Notes under the pieces: model-generated
What the model was told of the DNA's origin: nothing
Seen by the model: the letters and a program-made list of their open reading frames with translations, nothing else
The model's database searches: none
Shown: piece by piece, positions 1-9,372 of the stretch
Numbering within the stretch: position 1 is the stretch's first letter
Layout: each line of letters starts with the position of its first letter
Assembly: GCF_019222765.1 (NCBI RefSeq)
Contig: NZ_CP078145.1
Location: 6,820,001-6,884,000 of the forward strand
Direction of reading: 5' to 3'
Origin: Nocardia iowensis
GTDB taxonomy: Bacteria; Actinomycetota; Actinomycetes; Mycobacteriales; Mycobacteriaceae
Length of the DNA stretch: 64,000 nucleotides
Program-made: the position numbers and the translations under genes

Positions 1-570
1 GTGTACTCCAACTTCGGCGGCATGCCCGGCCTGATCCGCGCGGCGGGTTCGGCGGGCTTCGCCTTGCTGGGTGCGCGGATGGACGAATTCGGGGTGACCG
101 ATGACCCCATCACGGATCTGCTGGTACTCGGGCTGGTGTTCCGCGACGAAGCCCAGCGCCGACCCGAGCTGTTCCAATTGATGTTCGGCACCGGGTCACA
201 ACGCATCGACATGAAGATCAATCGCGGCAATGTCCTTGTTGCCGAGAATGATTCGGAGTTCGAGCACTACCAGGAAACATTCGACCACGTGGTGGACGCG
301 GTGCGCAGGGCGCAGGAGGCCGCTCTGATCGATACGCCGGACGTGCGCTCGGCGGCGGCCCAGCTCTGGATGGGCCTGTTCGGCTTCGTCCAGTTGGAGA
401 TGGCCGGGCACCTCGGCGACGAGGGCCTGTTCGAAGTGCTGGTGCCCGCGATCCTCAATCTGCTCGTCGGCATGGGCGCCACCTTGGACGACGTGGGGAC
501 ATCACTGATCCAGGCAATGGAACGGTTCACCGCGGAAGCGGACGATCCGGCCGTTCCCGAGCCGAGTTGA
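1..570 (+). CDS. TetR-family regulator, C-terminal part (5' end outside window)
   Basis: The reading frame is open to the left edge. Its first residues (YSNFGGMPGLI) match the end of the TetR helix-turn-helix, where a Tyr-x-x-Phe-Gly motif closes the recognition helix. Most of the DNA-binding domain is therefore missing and the GTG at base 1 is probably an internal valine. The rest is an all-helical ligand-binding and dimerisation domain of about 170 residues. The effector is unknown. The gene lies upstream of the SnoaL-like gene and the polyketide operon and could regulate them, but nothing in the sequence proves this. An inverted repeat over the stop codon probably ends transcription. Confidence 0.8.
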   Translation: MYSNFGGMPGLIRAAGSAGFALLGARMDEFGVTDDPITDLLVLGLVFRDEAQRRPELFQLMFGTGSQRIDMKINRGNVLVAENDSEFEHYQETFDHVVDAVRRAQEAALIDTPDVRSAAAQLWMGLFGFVQLEMAGHLGDEGLFEVLVPAILNLLVGMGATLDDVGTSLIQAMERFTAEADDPAVPEPS

Positions 571-584
571 CCCGGGAACGGCCG
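548..584. terminator. Inverted repeat over the tetR stop codon
   Basis: Arms 548..559 and 573..584 form a perfect 12-bp G/C-rich stem with a 13-base loop. It sits between two convergent genes, overlapping the end of the first and ending 8 bases before the stop of the second. It has no U-tract, so it reads as a bidirectional actinobacterial-type terminator. Confidence 0.6.
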
Positions 585-591
585 AACCAAC

Positions 592-1146
592 TCAGAACGG
601 GAGCCGGGAACGCACCCGCTGAGCGCGTGCCATCGCGCGCTCGGCGGTGCTGCCGCGCGGCGGCATCAGCCCGAGTTGCAGCAGCATTTCCGAGAGATCC
701 CAGGTCGCTTGGCTGCGCCAGATGAGTCCACCACGGAACTGCCAGATGTCGATCACCAGCAGGTCGATCTTCTTGCCGGTGGCCGCGAACCCCGGTGGGT
801 CGATCGGGCCGAGGTGGGTGCCGGTCATCCGCCACGGCACCACGGCAGCTCTGCCCTCGGCGGCGAGCAGCGGCGGAAAGGGATTGGTGTAGGCCACATC
901 CGGGAACGACCGCACGGTGTCGGAGACGAACTCCTCGACGCCGGCGCGTCCGGCCACCCGCTTGCCGAGTGACGGGTCGTACCACATGGTGTCCTCGGTG
1001 GCACATTTCGCGACGGCCGCGCCGTCGCCACTGTTCCAGCCCGCGATATAGCCTTCGGTGAACTCGGCCAGCCAGGCCGCGCTTTCGATAACCTCGGCCT
1101 CCGGCCCGATGCGGAACTGCCCGGTGCTGTACGGATCCACGACCAA
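592..1146 (-). CDS. SnoaL-like / NTF2-fold protein
   Basis: A 184-residue protein with the cone-shaped SnoaL/ester-cyclase pattern. A helical start (FTEGYIAGWNSGD) is followed by a 'condition' region (MWYDPSLGKRVAGRAGVEEF), a central strand with an HLGP turn, and a C-terminal strand with IDIWQFRGGLIWRSQATWD. Family members are polyketide cyclases, small hydrolases or proteins of unknown role, so the reaction is not assignable. The frame opens with TTG at 1146, and a GTG six bases further in is an alternative start. It diverges from the PKS operon across about 450 bases and may be co-regulated with it. Function within the cluster is inference. Confidence 0.7.
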   Translation of the reverse strand: MVVDPYSTGQFRIGPEAEVIESAAWLAEFTEGYIAGWNSGDGAAVAKCATEDTMWYDPSLGKRVAGRAGVEEFVSDTVRSFPDVAYTNPFPPLLAAEGRAAVVPWRMTGTHLGPIDPPGFAATGKKIDLLVIDIWQFRGGLIWRSQATWDLSEMLLQLGLMPPRGSTAERAMARAQRVRSRLPF

Positions 1147-1600
1147 ACGCCTTTCGCCGGAAACACATTCGCCGAGTCATCATAGCCGCCCAATTCGACG
1201 GCGAGTCAACCTCGCGGGCAATATTTATGGCAGTTCTCCGGTATAACAATGTCATTCGGTTCAATAACACTGTCATGGTCGATCGGACACTCGGCCATAA
1301 CCCTGTAATAACAGCGGAATAATGGCGTCATGCAGCGGCGATGCAGCCGCAATCACCCCTGTGACAAGGGCTTTCATGCTTGACTTGATGAACAGTATTG
1401 ACCATCGATAAGCCTGCCTCCTACCATGGGTGGACACAGATCTCCTACCACGGAACCAAATTCACACCGGACACAGCGGCCGATTACTACACACGGCAGG
1501 CGCATTATTCCGGTGCCCTCCAAGACAATTCGAAGGCGCGTCTGCAATGGCGCAGGTGTGCGCCGTTATTCGAATGTCGCGACGTCCAGAGGACTTTTGC
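1147..1600. promoter_or_regulatory. AT-richer divergent control region with phased direct repeats
   Basis: This 454-base gap separates the SnoaL-like gene from the PKS and is visibly less G/C-rich than its surroundings. It contains a 13-base direct repeat, ataacaatgtcat at 1243..1255 and ataacactgtcat at 1264..1276, with one mismatch and starts 21 bases apart, i.e. two helical turns. A weaker third copy lies near 1320..1332. Such phasing suggests an operator for a dimeric or tandem-binding regulator. The PKS frame stays open upstream of the chosen start as far as a GTG at 1430, so part of this region could be coding if translation starts earlier. Confidence 0.4.
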
Positions 1601-4600
1601 ATGCCCGCTATAGCAATTGTCGGTATAGGGTGCCGATTTCCGGGCGGAATCGACGACCCGGCCAGTTTCTGGGATCTCGTCCTGCACAAGGGCGACGGGA
1701 TTGTCGAGGTGCCGAGGGACAGGTGGAACCTGGCGAAGTTCTACGACCCGGACCCGGACGCACCCGGCCGGATGTACACCCGCCACGGTGGATTCCTGAC
1801 CCAGTCGCTGTGGGAGTTCGACGCCGAGTTCTTCGGGATCTCCCAGCGCGAGGCGGCCATCATGGATCCGCAGCAGCGCCTGTTGCTCGAGGTGGCCTGG
1901 GACGCGCTCGACGACGCGGGCATGGCGGGCAAGGTCAGCGGGCGTGAGGTCGGCGTCTTCGTCGGCGGCTTCATGAACGACAACGCACTGGTGCGCAGCG
2001 GATCGATGGCCCGAGCCTCGATCAACAGCCATAGCCCGACGAGCGCATCGCACACCCTGCTGTCGGCCCGCATCTCGTTCCTGCTCGACTTGCTCGGCCC
2101 GACCATGACCATCGACACGGCCTGCTCGTCGTCGCTGGTCGCACTGCATCAGGCGGTGCTCGCGCTCGAGGCGGGTGAGTGCGAGGCGGCCATCGTCGGC
2201 GGCGCGAACGCGATGCTGCGGCCCGAGACCTTCATCTCGATGTGCAAGGGTCGCTTCCTTTCCGTCGACGGCAGGTGTAAGACCTTCGACGCGACCGCCG
2301 ACGGCTACGGTCGCGGCGAAGGCGCGGGTGCGGTCATCGTCAAGCCGCTCGACGTGGCGCTGCGCGACGGCGACCGGATCTACGCGGTGGTGCGCGGCAG
2401 CGGGGTCAACCAGGACGGGCGCACGCTGGCCATCCCGGTCCCGAACCCGGTCGCCCAAGAGGCGCTGGCCCGGCGGGTGCACCGGATCGCCGACATCGAA
2501 CCGCATCAGGTGGGCTATGTGGAGGCGCACGGCACCGGAACCTCCGTCGGCGATCCGCTCGAAATGAACGCCCTCGGTACGGTTTACGGCGCTGTCGAAG
2601 GACGCACCGAGGACCTGATCGTCGGCTCGGTCAAGAACAACATCGGCCACACCGAGGCCGCCGCGGGTGTCGCGGGCGTGATCAAAGCCGCGCTGACCCT
2701 GCACCACGGCACCATCGCGCCGCAGCTGCGACTGGACAATCCGAACCCGGAGATCCGGTTCGACGAACTACGACTGCGGGTTCCGATGGAGCCCGAACCG
2801 ATGCCGAGCATCGACGGCCGAGCCGCCGTGGCGATCAACAGCTTCGGTTACGGCGGCACGAACGCGCACGTGATCCTGGAGCAGGCGCCCACCGTCGTTC
2901 CGGTCGACGACGCACGGCCGCAACCGTTTCCCGTGCTCGCCCTGTCCGCCCGCAGCGACACCGCGCTGCGCGAACTGGCCACGGCGGTCGGCACGCTGGC
3001 CGAGACGGTCGCCACGCCGACCGTGACCGAGACGCTCTGGGCGCGGCGCGCGCACCATCCGCTGCGCGCCGCGTTCGCTTACCGCGACGACGACGATTTG
3101 CGTGCGCAGTTGGCGGAGTTCGCTGGCGGCGGTGGGCAGTCGCCCGCGCGTGCCCTGTCCGAGGCCGGGCCGCAGCCGATCTTCGTCTACAGCGGCATGG
3201 GACCGCAGTGGTGGGGCATGGGTCGCGGCCTGTTGCAGGCCGGCGGCCGCTTCGCGGAAGTCGCGCACGAGATCGACGAGGTGTTCCGGCCCATCGCCGA
3301 ATGGTCGATCGTGGCGGAATTGCTTCGCGACGAAGCGGATTCGCGGATCACCGGCACCGCCTTCGCCCAGCCGGCGAACTTCCTGGTACAGGCCGCACTC
3401 ACCGCGGAACTCGCCGAGCTCGGCATCCGGCCGTCCGCGGTGGTCGGCCACAGCGTCGGTGAGGTGACCGCAGCCTATGTCTCCGGTGCGCTGTCGCTGC
3501 ACGACGCACTGCTGGTCAGCTACCACCGGTCCAGGCTGCAGGCCACCACCGCGGGTAGTGGCGGCATGCTCGCCGTCGGCCTGCCCGAGGAGCAGGCGCT
3601 GCAACGGCTGGCCGATATCGAGGGCGTCTGCGTCGCGGCGGTCAACTCCGCGACCGCGGTCACCCTGGCCGGCGACCTCGACGCCTTGCATCGGCTGCGC
3701 GAAACCCTCACCGAGGAAGGCATTTTCGCGAAAGCGCTGCGGGTAGAGGTGCCGTATCACAGCCATCTGATGGATCCGATCCTCGACGAGCTGCGCTCGG
3801 TACTCGCCGGTCTCCATCCCACCGAGACCCGAATCCCGTTGTGGTCCACGGTGACCGGTGCGGAGCTGGCGGGCCCCGAATGGGACCGCGAGTACTGGTG
3901 CCGCAATGTGCGCGAACCCGTGCGCTTCGCCGATGCCATCGGCGGGCTGCTCGAAGCGGGCAACCTGGCATTCCTCGAGGTCGGGCCGCACCCGGTGCTC
4001 AGCGGCAACATCCGCGAAGCGCTCGTGCAGCGCGGGCTCTCCGGCGCGGCGGTCAGCACCTTGTCGCGCGACGCCGACGACGAGGAAAATCTGCGCCGGA
4101 CCGTCGTCGATCTGTATCGCGCGGGTGCGCTGGATGTTTCGCAGGTACCCGGAGCGGGCCCGGCCGCGGTCGGCCACCTGGATCTGCCCAGGTATCCCTG
4201 GCAGCGCCGGGTGCTGTGGACCGAGGATCCGGTGACCGAGCGCGACCGGGCCGGCGCTACCGCGGGGTACGCCATGCTCGGCGAACGCACCGACGCCACC
4301 GCCTCCGCCTGGGAAGTACAGCTGTCGGTGACGAACCTGCCGTGGCTGCGCGACCACGTGGTCGAGGGCTCGGTGGTGCTGCCCGGCGCCGCCTACCTCG
4401 ACGCCGCGCTCAGCGCCATCGCGGCCCGCACCGGTCGCACGTCCTTCGGTCTGGAGGCGGTCGAGTTCGCCGCTCCGCTGATCGTCGGTCAGCATGACGT
4501 GCCGGTACTGCGCGTCGATGTGGAGGAGACCACCCACCGGTTCACCGTCCGCTCCCGCACGGCCACCGAAACCACCTGGACCCTCAACGCATACGGTCGC

Positions 4601-7600
4601 CTCATCGAGGCGGACGTGGACGCGCGAACCATCGACATCACGCCGCCACTCGACGCGGTCGATATCCCCGCGGACCTGCTCTATGAGGGTCTCGCCGCGC
4701 ACGGCCTGGCCTACGGACCGTCGTTCCGCCTGGTGGACACCGCGCGGGTCGGCCAGGACGGTGTGCTGGCCCGGCTCGATCTCTCGCTGCTGCCGCAGGC
4801 CGAAGCCCCTGCGCTACCGCACTTGGCGCATCCGGCGGTCGTCGACGCCGCCCTGCAGTGCTTCGCCGCACTGTCCGCGCGTTCCTCGGGCGACGTGCCG
4901 GTGGTCGTGGTGCCCGCCGCGGTGACGGCGGTGCGCTGGTCCGGGCTGCTGCCGAATGACGAAGCGTGGGTTCGGGTGTCGAGGTCACCGGGCGATCCGC
5001 TGCTCGCCGACATCCATCTCGCCGGCGCGGACGGCCGCGTCGTGCTGACGATGTCGGGCGTGCGGTTCGCCGAGATCTCGGCCCGCCAGGATGTCTTCGA
5101 CCAGCTGGACGAGGTGTTCTACGAACCGGTGTGGTCGATCGTCGACGACGCCGAGACCACGGTCGAGGCCGAGGCCGCGGCACCGGCGGAATTCCTCATG
5201 GTGATCAGCCTGGGCAGCACGGTGTCGCAGCGGGCCAAAGAGCTGGCCGCCGTACGTGCCGCCAGCGAGTTGCTCAATGTCAGCGCCGAGGACAGTACCG
5301 ACGCGGACCGCGTGTTCGCGCTGTTGAAGGCCGCCCACGAGCGGTCCGATGTCGAGCGCAGCCGGCTGGTGGTCGTGGCGAACGGGGAACTCGACCCGGT
5401 GCGCAACGTGTACGGCCTCGTCCTTGTCGCACAGGCGATCAGCCGCCTGTTGGCCGAAGCGGCCGACACCCCGCCCGAGGTGCGCGGTGTCGTGGTGACC
5501 GAGCAAGCGTTCTGTCTGCCCGTCGACCGGTTCGCGAACCTGCCGCACACGGCACTGACCGGCGCGCGGCGCACCCTGCTCAACGAACAGCCGCACGCGC
5601 GCTGGCGGCTGATCGACGCCGAAGCCGGCACTCCGGCCGCCGATATCATCGGGCAGGTCTTCGCCGAGGACGCCGTCGCCGCCCGCGCCGACGAAGTCGC
5701 GTTGCGTGCGGGCGCGTGCTGGGCCATGCAGCTGCGGCACACGCTGCGCGACCAGCTGGCGACCTGGGATGCCAGCGCACCGCTCACCGACCCCGAAAAG
5801 TCGTTCACGCTGGAGATTCCACGCTCCCGGCTGCTGTCGGAGCTGTCCTGGCGCGAGGTCGAACGGGTCGAGCCAGGTCCCGGTGAGATCGAGGTCCGGG
5901 TGGACGCCGTCGGCGTGAACTACAAGGACCCGCTGAAGATTCTCGGCGTGCTCACCGAAAAAGAGTTGGCCGGAACGTATTTCGGCACGGTGGTCGGGAT
6001 GGAGGGCGCCGGCGTCGTCGAACGGGTCGGCCCCGGCGTCACCGAGGTCGCTCCCGGCGATCTGATGTCGCTGTGCAGTCGCGGCATGCTGACCCGCTAC
6101 CTCACCATCCGCCCCGACGACGGCGCGACCCAGCGGATGGATATCAACCTGGACAACGACTTCGATCCCTGCCACTGCAGCTCCGCGTTGCCGCTGCTCA
6201 CCGCGGAATTCACGCTCGAAGAGCTGGCCCGGCTCCGACCGGGCGAAACCGTGCTGGTGCACGGCGCGGCCGGCGGCATGGGCATGGCGGCGGTGCAGGT
6301 CGCGCGGCGGATGGGCGCCCGCGTCATCGCCACCGCTAGCACCGAGGAGCGGCGGGCGATCGTCCGCGACATGGGCGCGCAGGAGGTGTTCAATTCGCGC
6401 TCGGTCAGCTTCGTCGACGACGTACTCCGGCTGACCGACGGCCGCGGCGTCGACGTGGTGTACAGCTCGTCCCCCGGCGAGATCCTGCACCAAAACCTGC
6501 GGGTGGTAGCCGAATTCGGCCGGATCATCGAGCTCGGCAAGGCCGACATCTATACGGGCGGCGCGATCGACCTGCGCCCGTTCGACCGCAACATGTCGTT
6601 CTTCGCCGTCGATATCGACCGGGCCCTCGCCACCCGCCCGGAGCTGGTCCGTGCCGCCTCCCGGCGGGTGATCCACGCCCTCGACACCGAAGTCTATAAA
6701 GCCTTGCCCTACACCGCGTTCGGCCCGGACGACGTATCGGCGGCCTTCGAGTCCGTGGTGCGGTCCGCGCAGATCGGCCGGATCGTGATCGATCTGCGCG
6801 CGGAAAACCCGATGGTGCGAGCGAAACTGCCGCAGGTGCACATCGATCCGGCCGCCGCCTATCTGGTGACCGGTGGTTTCGGCGCCTTCGGCCTCGCCAC
6901 CGCTCGCTGGCTGGTACGCGAGGGCGCACGCAGGCTCGTGCTGGTCGGCCGCCAGGGTGCCGCCACCGACGAGGCCCGAGAAGTCCTGGCGGACTTCGCC
7001 GAAGCGGGCGTGGTGGTGGTCGAGGAGCGGGTGGACGTGTCCGATTACGACGCGGTGGCGGCGTTGATCGAGCGCAGCAACGCCGAGGGTCATCCGCTGC
7101 GCGGTGTCTTCCACGCGGCCGGCGTCGTCAACAACCTGGAGATTCCGCAGATCACCATCGAATCACTGGAAGCCATCTTCGGGCCGAAGGTCGCGGGCGC
7201 CCTGAACCTGGACAACGCGCTCACGGCGGCCGGAATCGACCTCGACTTGTTCGTGCTGTACTCCTCGGCGAGCAGCATCGTCGGCATCAACCCGCAATCG
7301 GGTTATGCCGCCGCCAATTCGGTGCTCGACACCCTCGCCGCCGCCCGGCGCGCACGTGGCGCGGCAGCGCTCGCGGTGAACTGGGGCTTCATGAGTGGCG
7401 GCGGCATGGCCGACTACGAATCCGTCACTCGATACGCCGAGCTCACCGGGTACCGGTCGGTGGAGATGGACGTCGCGACCGAGCAGCTGCGGGAATGCCT
7501 TCGGATGGACACGGCGCAGATCGCGCTGCTCGACGTGGACTGGGGGCAATGGGCGACGGTGCACCGACCGTCGGCTCGCACGCCCCGGTTCGGCGAGTTG

Positions 7601-7942
7601 GTCAGCGCGGCGGGCGGCGCCTCGGGTGTCGGCGCACTGCGCGCGGAGATTCTGGAGCTCGGCCCCGAACAGCGCGGTGAGGTCGTGGCGTATCTGCTCG
7701 TCGAGCAGCTCGCCGTGGTGCTCGGGGTCAGCGCGGACACGGTGGACCTGGACACCCCGCTGCCCGACCTCGGCATGGACTCACTGATGGGCATGGAGTT
7801 CGGCGCACGGGTGGTGAAGGTGCTCGGCGTGCAGATGTCGGTGCTCGCCGCGATCGGGCTGACCCTGCGCGGCCTCGGTGCCCGGCTTGCCGAACAGATT
7901 GCGCAAGAGGAGGACCGAATGGCGAGGAGCGATACCGAATGA
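1601..7942 (+). CDS. Fully reducing single-module type I polyketide synthase (KS-AT-DH-ER-KR-ACP)
   Basis: A 2113-residue multidomain synthase. KS has Cys175 in DTACSSS, His310 in EAHGTG and His350 in NNIGHTE. AT has Ser618 in GHSVGE, preceded by SGMGPQWWGMG near 532, and a YHSH motif instead of the HAFH or YASH of typical modular malonyl or methylmalonyl ATs. DH has His919 in HVVEGSVVLPG and Asp1082 in HPAVVDAALQ. ER has GAAGGMGMAA near 1555. KR has GGFGAFGLA near 1758 and catalytic Tyr1902. ACP has Ser2061 in GMDSL. All five catalytic domains look intact and there is no thioesterase. One complete reducing module implies iterative use to build a saturated or partly reduced chain, as in fungal HR-PKS or animal-FAS-like PKS; this is inference. 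The start at 1601 was chosen because the KS begins at once and AGAGGA lies 8 bases upstream; GTG at 1430 would add 57 unrelated residues. The stop overlaps the next start (ATGA). Confidence 0.93.
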   Translation: MPAIAIVGIGCRFPGGIDDPASFWDLVLHKGDGIVEVPRDRWNLAKFYDPDPDAPGRMYTRHGGFLTQSLWEFDAEFFGISQREAAIMDPQQRLLLEVAWDALDDAGMAGKVSGREVGVFVGGFMNDNALVRSGSMARASINSHSPTSASHTLLSARISFLLDLLGPTMTIDTACSSSLVALHQAVLALEAGECEAAIVGGANAMLRPETFISMCKGRFLSVDGRCKTFDATADGYGRGEGAGAVIVKPLDVALRDGDRIYAVVRGSGVNQDGRTLAIPVPNPVAQEALARRVHRIADIEPHQVGYVEAHGTGTSVGDPLEMNALGTVYGAVEGRTEDLIVGSVKNNIGHTEAAAGVAGVIKAALTLHHGTIAPQLRLDNPNPEIRFDELRLRVPMEPEPMPSIDGRAAVAINSFGYGGTNAHVILEQAPTVVPVDDARPQPFPVLALSARSDTALRELATAVGTLAETVATPTVTETLWARRAHHPLRAAFAYRDDDDLRAQLAEFAGGGGQSPARALSEAGPQPIFVYSGMGPQWWGMGRGLLQAGGRFAEVAHEIDEVFRPIAEWSIVAELLRDEADSRITGTAFAQPANFLVQAALTAELAELGIRPSAVVGHSVGEVTAAYVSGALSLHDALLVSYHRSRLQATTAGSGGMLAVGLPEEQALQRLADIEGVCVAAVNSATAVTLAGDLDALHRLRETLTEEGIFAKALRVEVPYHSHLMDPILDELRSVLAGLHPTETRIPLWSTVTGAELAGPEWDREYWCRNVREPVRFADAIGGLLEAGNLAFLEVGPHPVLSGNIREALVQRGLSGAAVSTLSRDADDEENLRRTVVDLYRAGALDVSQVPGAGPAAVGHLDLPRYPWQRRVLWTEDPVTERDRAGATAGYAMLGERTDATASAWEVQLSVTNLPWLRDHVVEGSVVLPGAAYLDAALSAIAARTGRTSFGLEAVEFAAPLIVGQHDVPVLRVDVEETTHRFTVRSRTATETTWTLNAYGRLIEADVDARTIDITPPLDAVDIPADLLYEGLAAHGLAYGPSFRLVDTARVGQDGVLARLDLSLLPQAEAPALPHLAHPAVVDAALQCFAALSARSSGDVPVVVVPAAVTAVRWSGLLPNDEAWVRVSRSPGDPLLADIHLAGADGRVVLTMSGVRFAEISARQDVFDQLDEVFYEPVWSIVDDAETTVEAEAAAPAEFLMVISLGSTVSQRAKELAAVRAASELLNVSAEDSTDADRVFALLKAAHERSDVERSRLVVVANGELDPVRNVYGLVLVAQAISRLLAEAADTPPEVRGVVVTEQAFCLPVDRFANLPHTALTGARRTLLNEQPHARWRLIDAEAGTPAADIIGQVFAEDAVAARADEVALRAGACWAMQLRHTLRDQLATWDASAPLTDPEKSFTLEIPRSRLLSELSWREVERVEPGPGEIEVRVDAVGVNYKDPLKILGVLTEKELAGTYFGTVVGMEGAGVVERVGPGVTEVAPGDLMSLCSRGMLTRYLTIRPDDGATQRMDINLDNDFDPCHCSSALPLLTAEFTLEELARLRPGETVLVHGAAGGMGMAAVQVARRMGARVIATASTEERRAIVRDMGAQEVFNSRSVSFVDDVLRLTDGRGVDVVYSSSPGEILHQNLRVVAEFGRIIELGKADIYTGGAIDLRPFDRNMSFFAVDIDRALATRPELVRAASRRVIHALDTEVYKALPYTAFGPDDVSAAFESVVRSAQIGRIVIDLRAENPMVRAKLPQVHIDPAAAYLVTGGFGAFGLATARWLVREGARRLVLVGRQGAATDEAREVLADFAEAGVVVVEERVDVSDYDAVAALIERSNAEGHPLRGVFHAAGVVNNLEIPQITIESLEAIFGPKVAGALNLDNALTAAGIDLDLFVLYSSASSIVGINPQSGYAAANSVLDTLAAARRARGAAALAVNWGFMSGGGMADYESVTRYAELTGYRSVEMDVATEQLRECLRMDTAQIALLDVDWGQWATVHRPSARTPRFGELVSAAGGASGVGALRAEILELGPEQRGEVVAYLLVEQLAVVLGVSADTVDLDTPLPDLGMDSLMGMEFGARVVKVLGVQMSVLAAIGLTLRGLGARLAEQIAQEEDRMARSDTE

Positions 7943-9372
7943 CCATCGATCAGAACGATTCGCGCGAATTGGCGCGCGCGTTACTGGCCAAGCACAGTGA
8001 CAGCGGAGCCGACAACGGCAACGCGGCACCGAACGGCGCCACGAAAGCCGCCGCCGGACAAGGGAACACCGGCGAAAACGGCGGCAACGGCAACGGGTCT
8101 GCAGACCGGGTGACGACGTCCTTCCGCGACCATCCCGGCGTGCTGGAGGCCGGTCGGCGCTTCGGTCGCTTCGACGAATGGCTCCAGCAGATGGGGCTGC
8201 CGAATCCGTACTACCTGCCGCACGAGGGAGTCAGCGGCGCGGTGACCCGGATGGCGGATCGAGATGTGGTCAACTTCAGCAGTTTCGGCTACCTCGACCT
8301 GGCCGCGTCGCCGCGCGTGCACCAGGCCGCCAAGGATGCCATCGATCGCTACGGGACCTCGGCCGCCGCCGTCCGTATCGTCGCGGGCGAGCTGCCGATC
8401 TATGGCGAGTTGGAGCGCGAGCTCGCGACCATCTACGACACCGACGCCGCGATCGTGACCGCGAGCGGCTATCTCACCAACGCCGCCGCCATCGGATTCC
8501 TGCTCGGCAAGCGGGATCTCGCGATCTGCGACTCGCTGATCCACAACAGCATGGTGGCAGGCACCGAATGGGCCAGGTGCAAGCGAGTCAACTTCCGGCA
8601 CAACGACCCCGAGTCGCTCGAGGCGATCCTGAAGATGTCGCGGCGCAGCTTCGATCGGGCACTCGTCCTGATCGAGGGTGTGTACAGCATGGACGGCGAC
8701 GTGGTCCGGCTGCCCGAGATCATCGAGGTGGCCCGCAAATACAACTGTTCGATCATGATCGACGAGGCGCATTCGTTCGGCGTGCTCGGCGAAAAAGGGC
8801 TCGGCGTGCGCGAGCTGTTCGACCTCCCCGGCGACGCGGTGGACGTCTGGATGGGCACGCTGTCCAAGGCGATCGGCAGCGTCGGCGGCTATCTCGCCGG
8901 AAACCGGGAACTGGTCGACGGTTTCAAGTACGTAGCGGGCGGACTCAGCATGTACACGGCCTCGCCCGCGCCGTCGGCCATCGCGGCGGCGCTGGAAAGC
9001 CTCGCCGTGCTGCGTGATGAACCCGAGCGGGTCACCGCGCTGCGCGACAACGCGACGTACTTCCACCGCCGGGCCCGCGAAAGCGGTTTCCACACCGGCA
9101 CTTCGGAGGGCACGCCGATCACTCCGATCATCACCGGCGCCGACGAGCCCGCGGTGCTCGGCGCGGTGGCCATGTTGCAGCGCGACTTCAGTGTCAACGC
9201 CATTTCCCATCCCACCGTGCCCGCGGGTGAGGCACGGCTGCGGTTCTTCATCAACTGCAGGCATACCCGAGAGCAGTTGGACCAGGCACTGGTGACGCTG
9301 CGCGAAGTACTCGACGGCCTAGCCGACACAGCGGGACAGCAATCCACTCTCTTCCAGGAGGAGCACTCGTGA
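7939..9372 (+). CDS. PLP-dependent alpha-oxoamine synthase (serine palmitoyltransferase / KBL / AONS family)
   Basis: A 477-residue fold-type I PLP enzyme. It shows the family's DEAHSFGVLGEKG motif and the Schiff-base lysine Lys310 in GTLSKAIGS. Family members condense an amino acid with an acyl thioester, with loss of CO2, to give an alpha-amino ketone. Translational coupling to a PKS lacking a thioesterase argues that it releases the ACP-bound chain by such a condensation, as Fum8 does for fumonisin in fungi. The amino acid used (Ser, Ala or Gly) cannot be read from sequence. The first ~55 residues are an unusual Asn/Gly/Ala-rich low-complexity stretch ahead of the catalytic domain, which starts near FRDHPGVLEAG. 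Both ends overlap the neighbouring genes by 4 bases. Confidence 0.88.
   Translation: MTIDQNDSRELARALLAKHSDSGADNGNAAPNGATKAAAGQGNTGENGGNGNGSADRVTTSFRDHPGVLEAGRRFGRFDEWLQQMGLPNPYYLPHEGVSGAVTRMADRDVVNFSSFGYLDLAASPRVHQAAKDAIDRYGTSAAAVRIVAGELPIYGELERELATIYDTDAAIVTASGYLTNAAAIGFLLGKRDLAICDSLIHNSMVAGTEWARCKRVNFRHNDPESLEAILKMSRRSFDRALVLIEGVYSMDGDVVRLPEIIEVARKYNCSIMIDEAHSFGVLGEKGLGVRELFDLPGDAVDVWMGTLSKAIGSVGGYLAGNRELVDGFKYVAGGLSMYTASPAPSAIAAALESLAVLRDEPERVTALRDNATYFHRRARESGFHTGTSEGTPITPIITGADEPAVLGAVAMLQRDFSVNAISHPTVPAGEARLRFFINCRHTREQLDQALVTLREVLDGLADTAGQQSTLFQEEHS

Noticed and set aside
2768..7114. Long open frames on the minus strand (644 and 709 codons) inside the PKS
   Set aside because: They mirror codon bias of the PKS, have His/Arg/Gly-rich compositions, no domains and no ribosome sites. 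They are shadows of the plus-strand gene.
1601..7942. Enediyne PKS (PKSE) suggested by the Unb neighbours
   Set aside because: PKSE has KS-AT-ACP-KR-DH plus a phosphopantetheinyl transferase-like end and no ER. This protein has DH-ER-KR-ACP order, and no TebC thioesterase gene follows.
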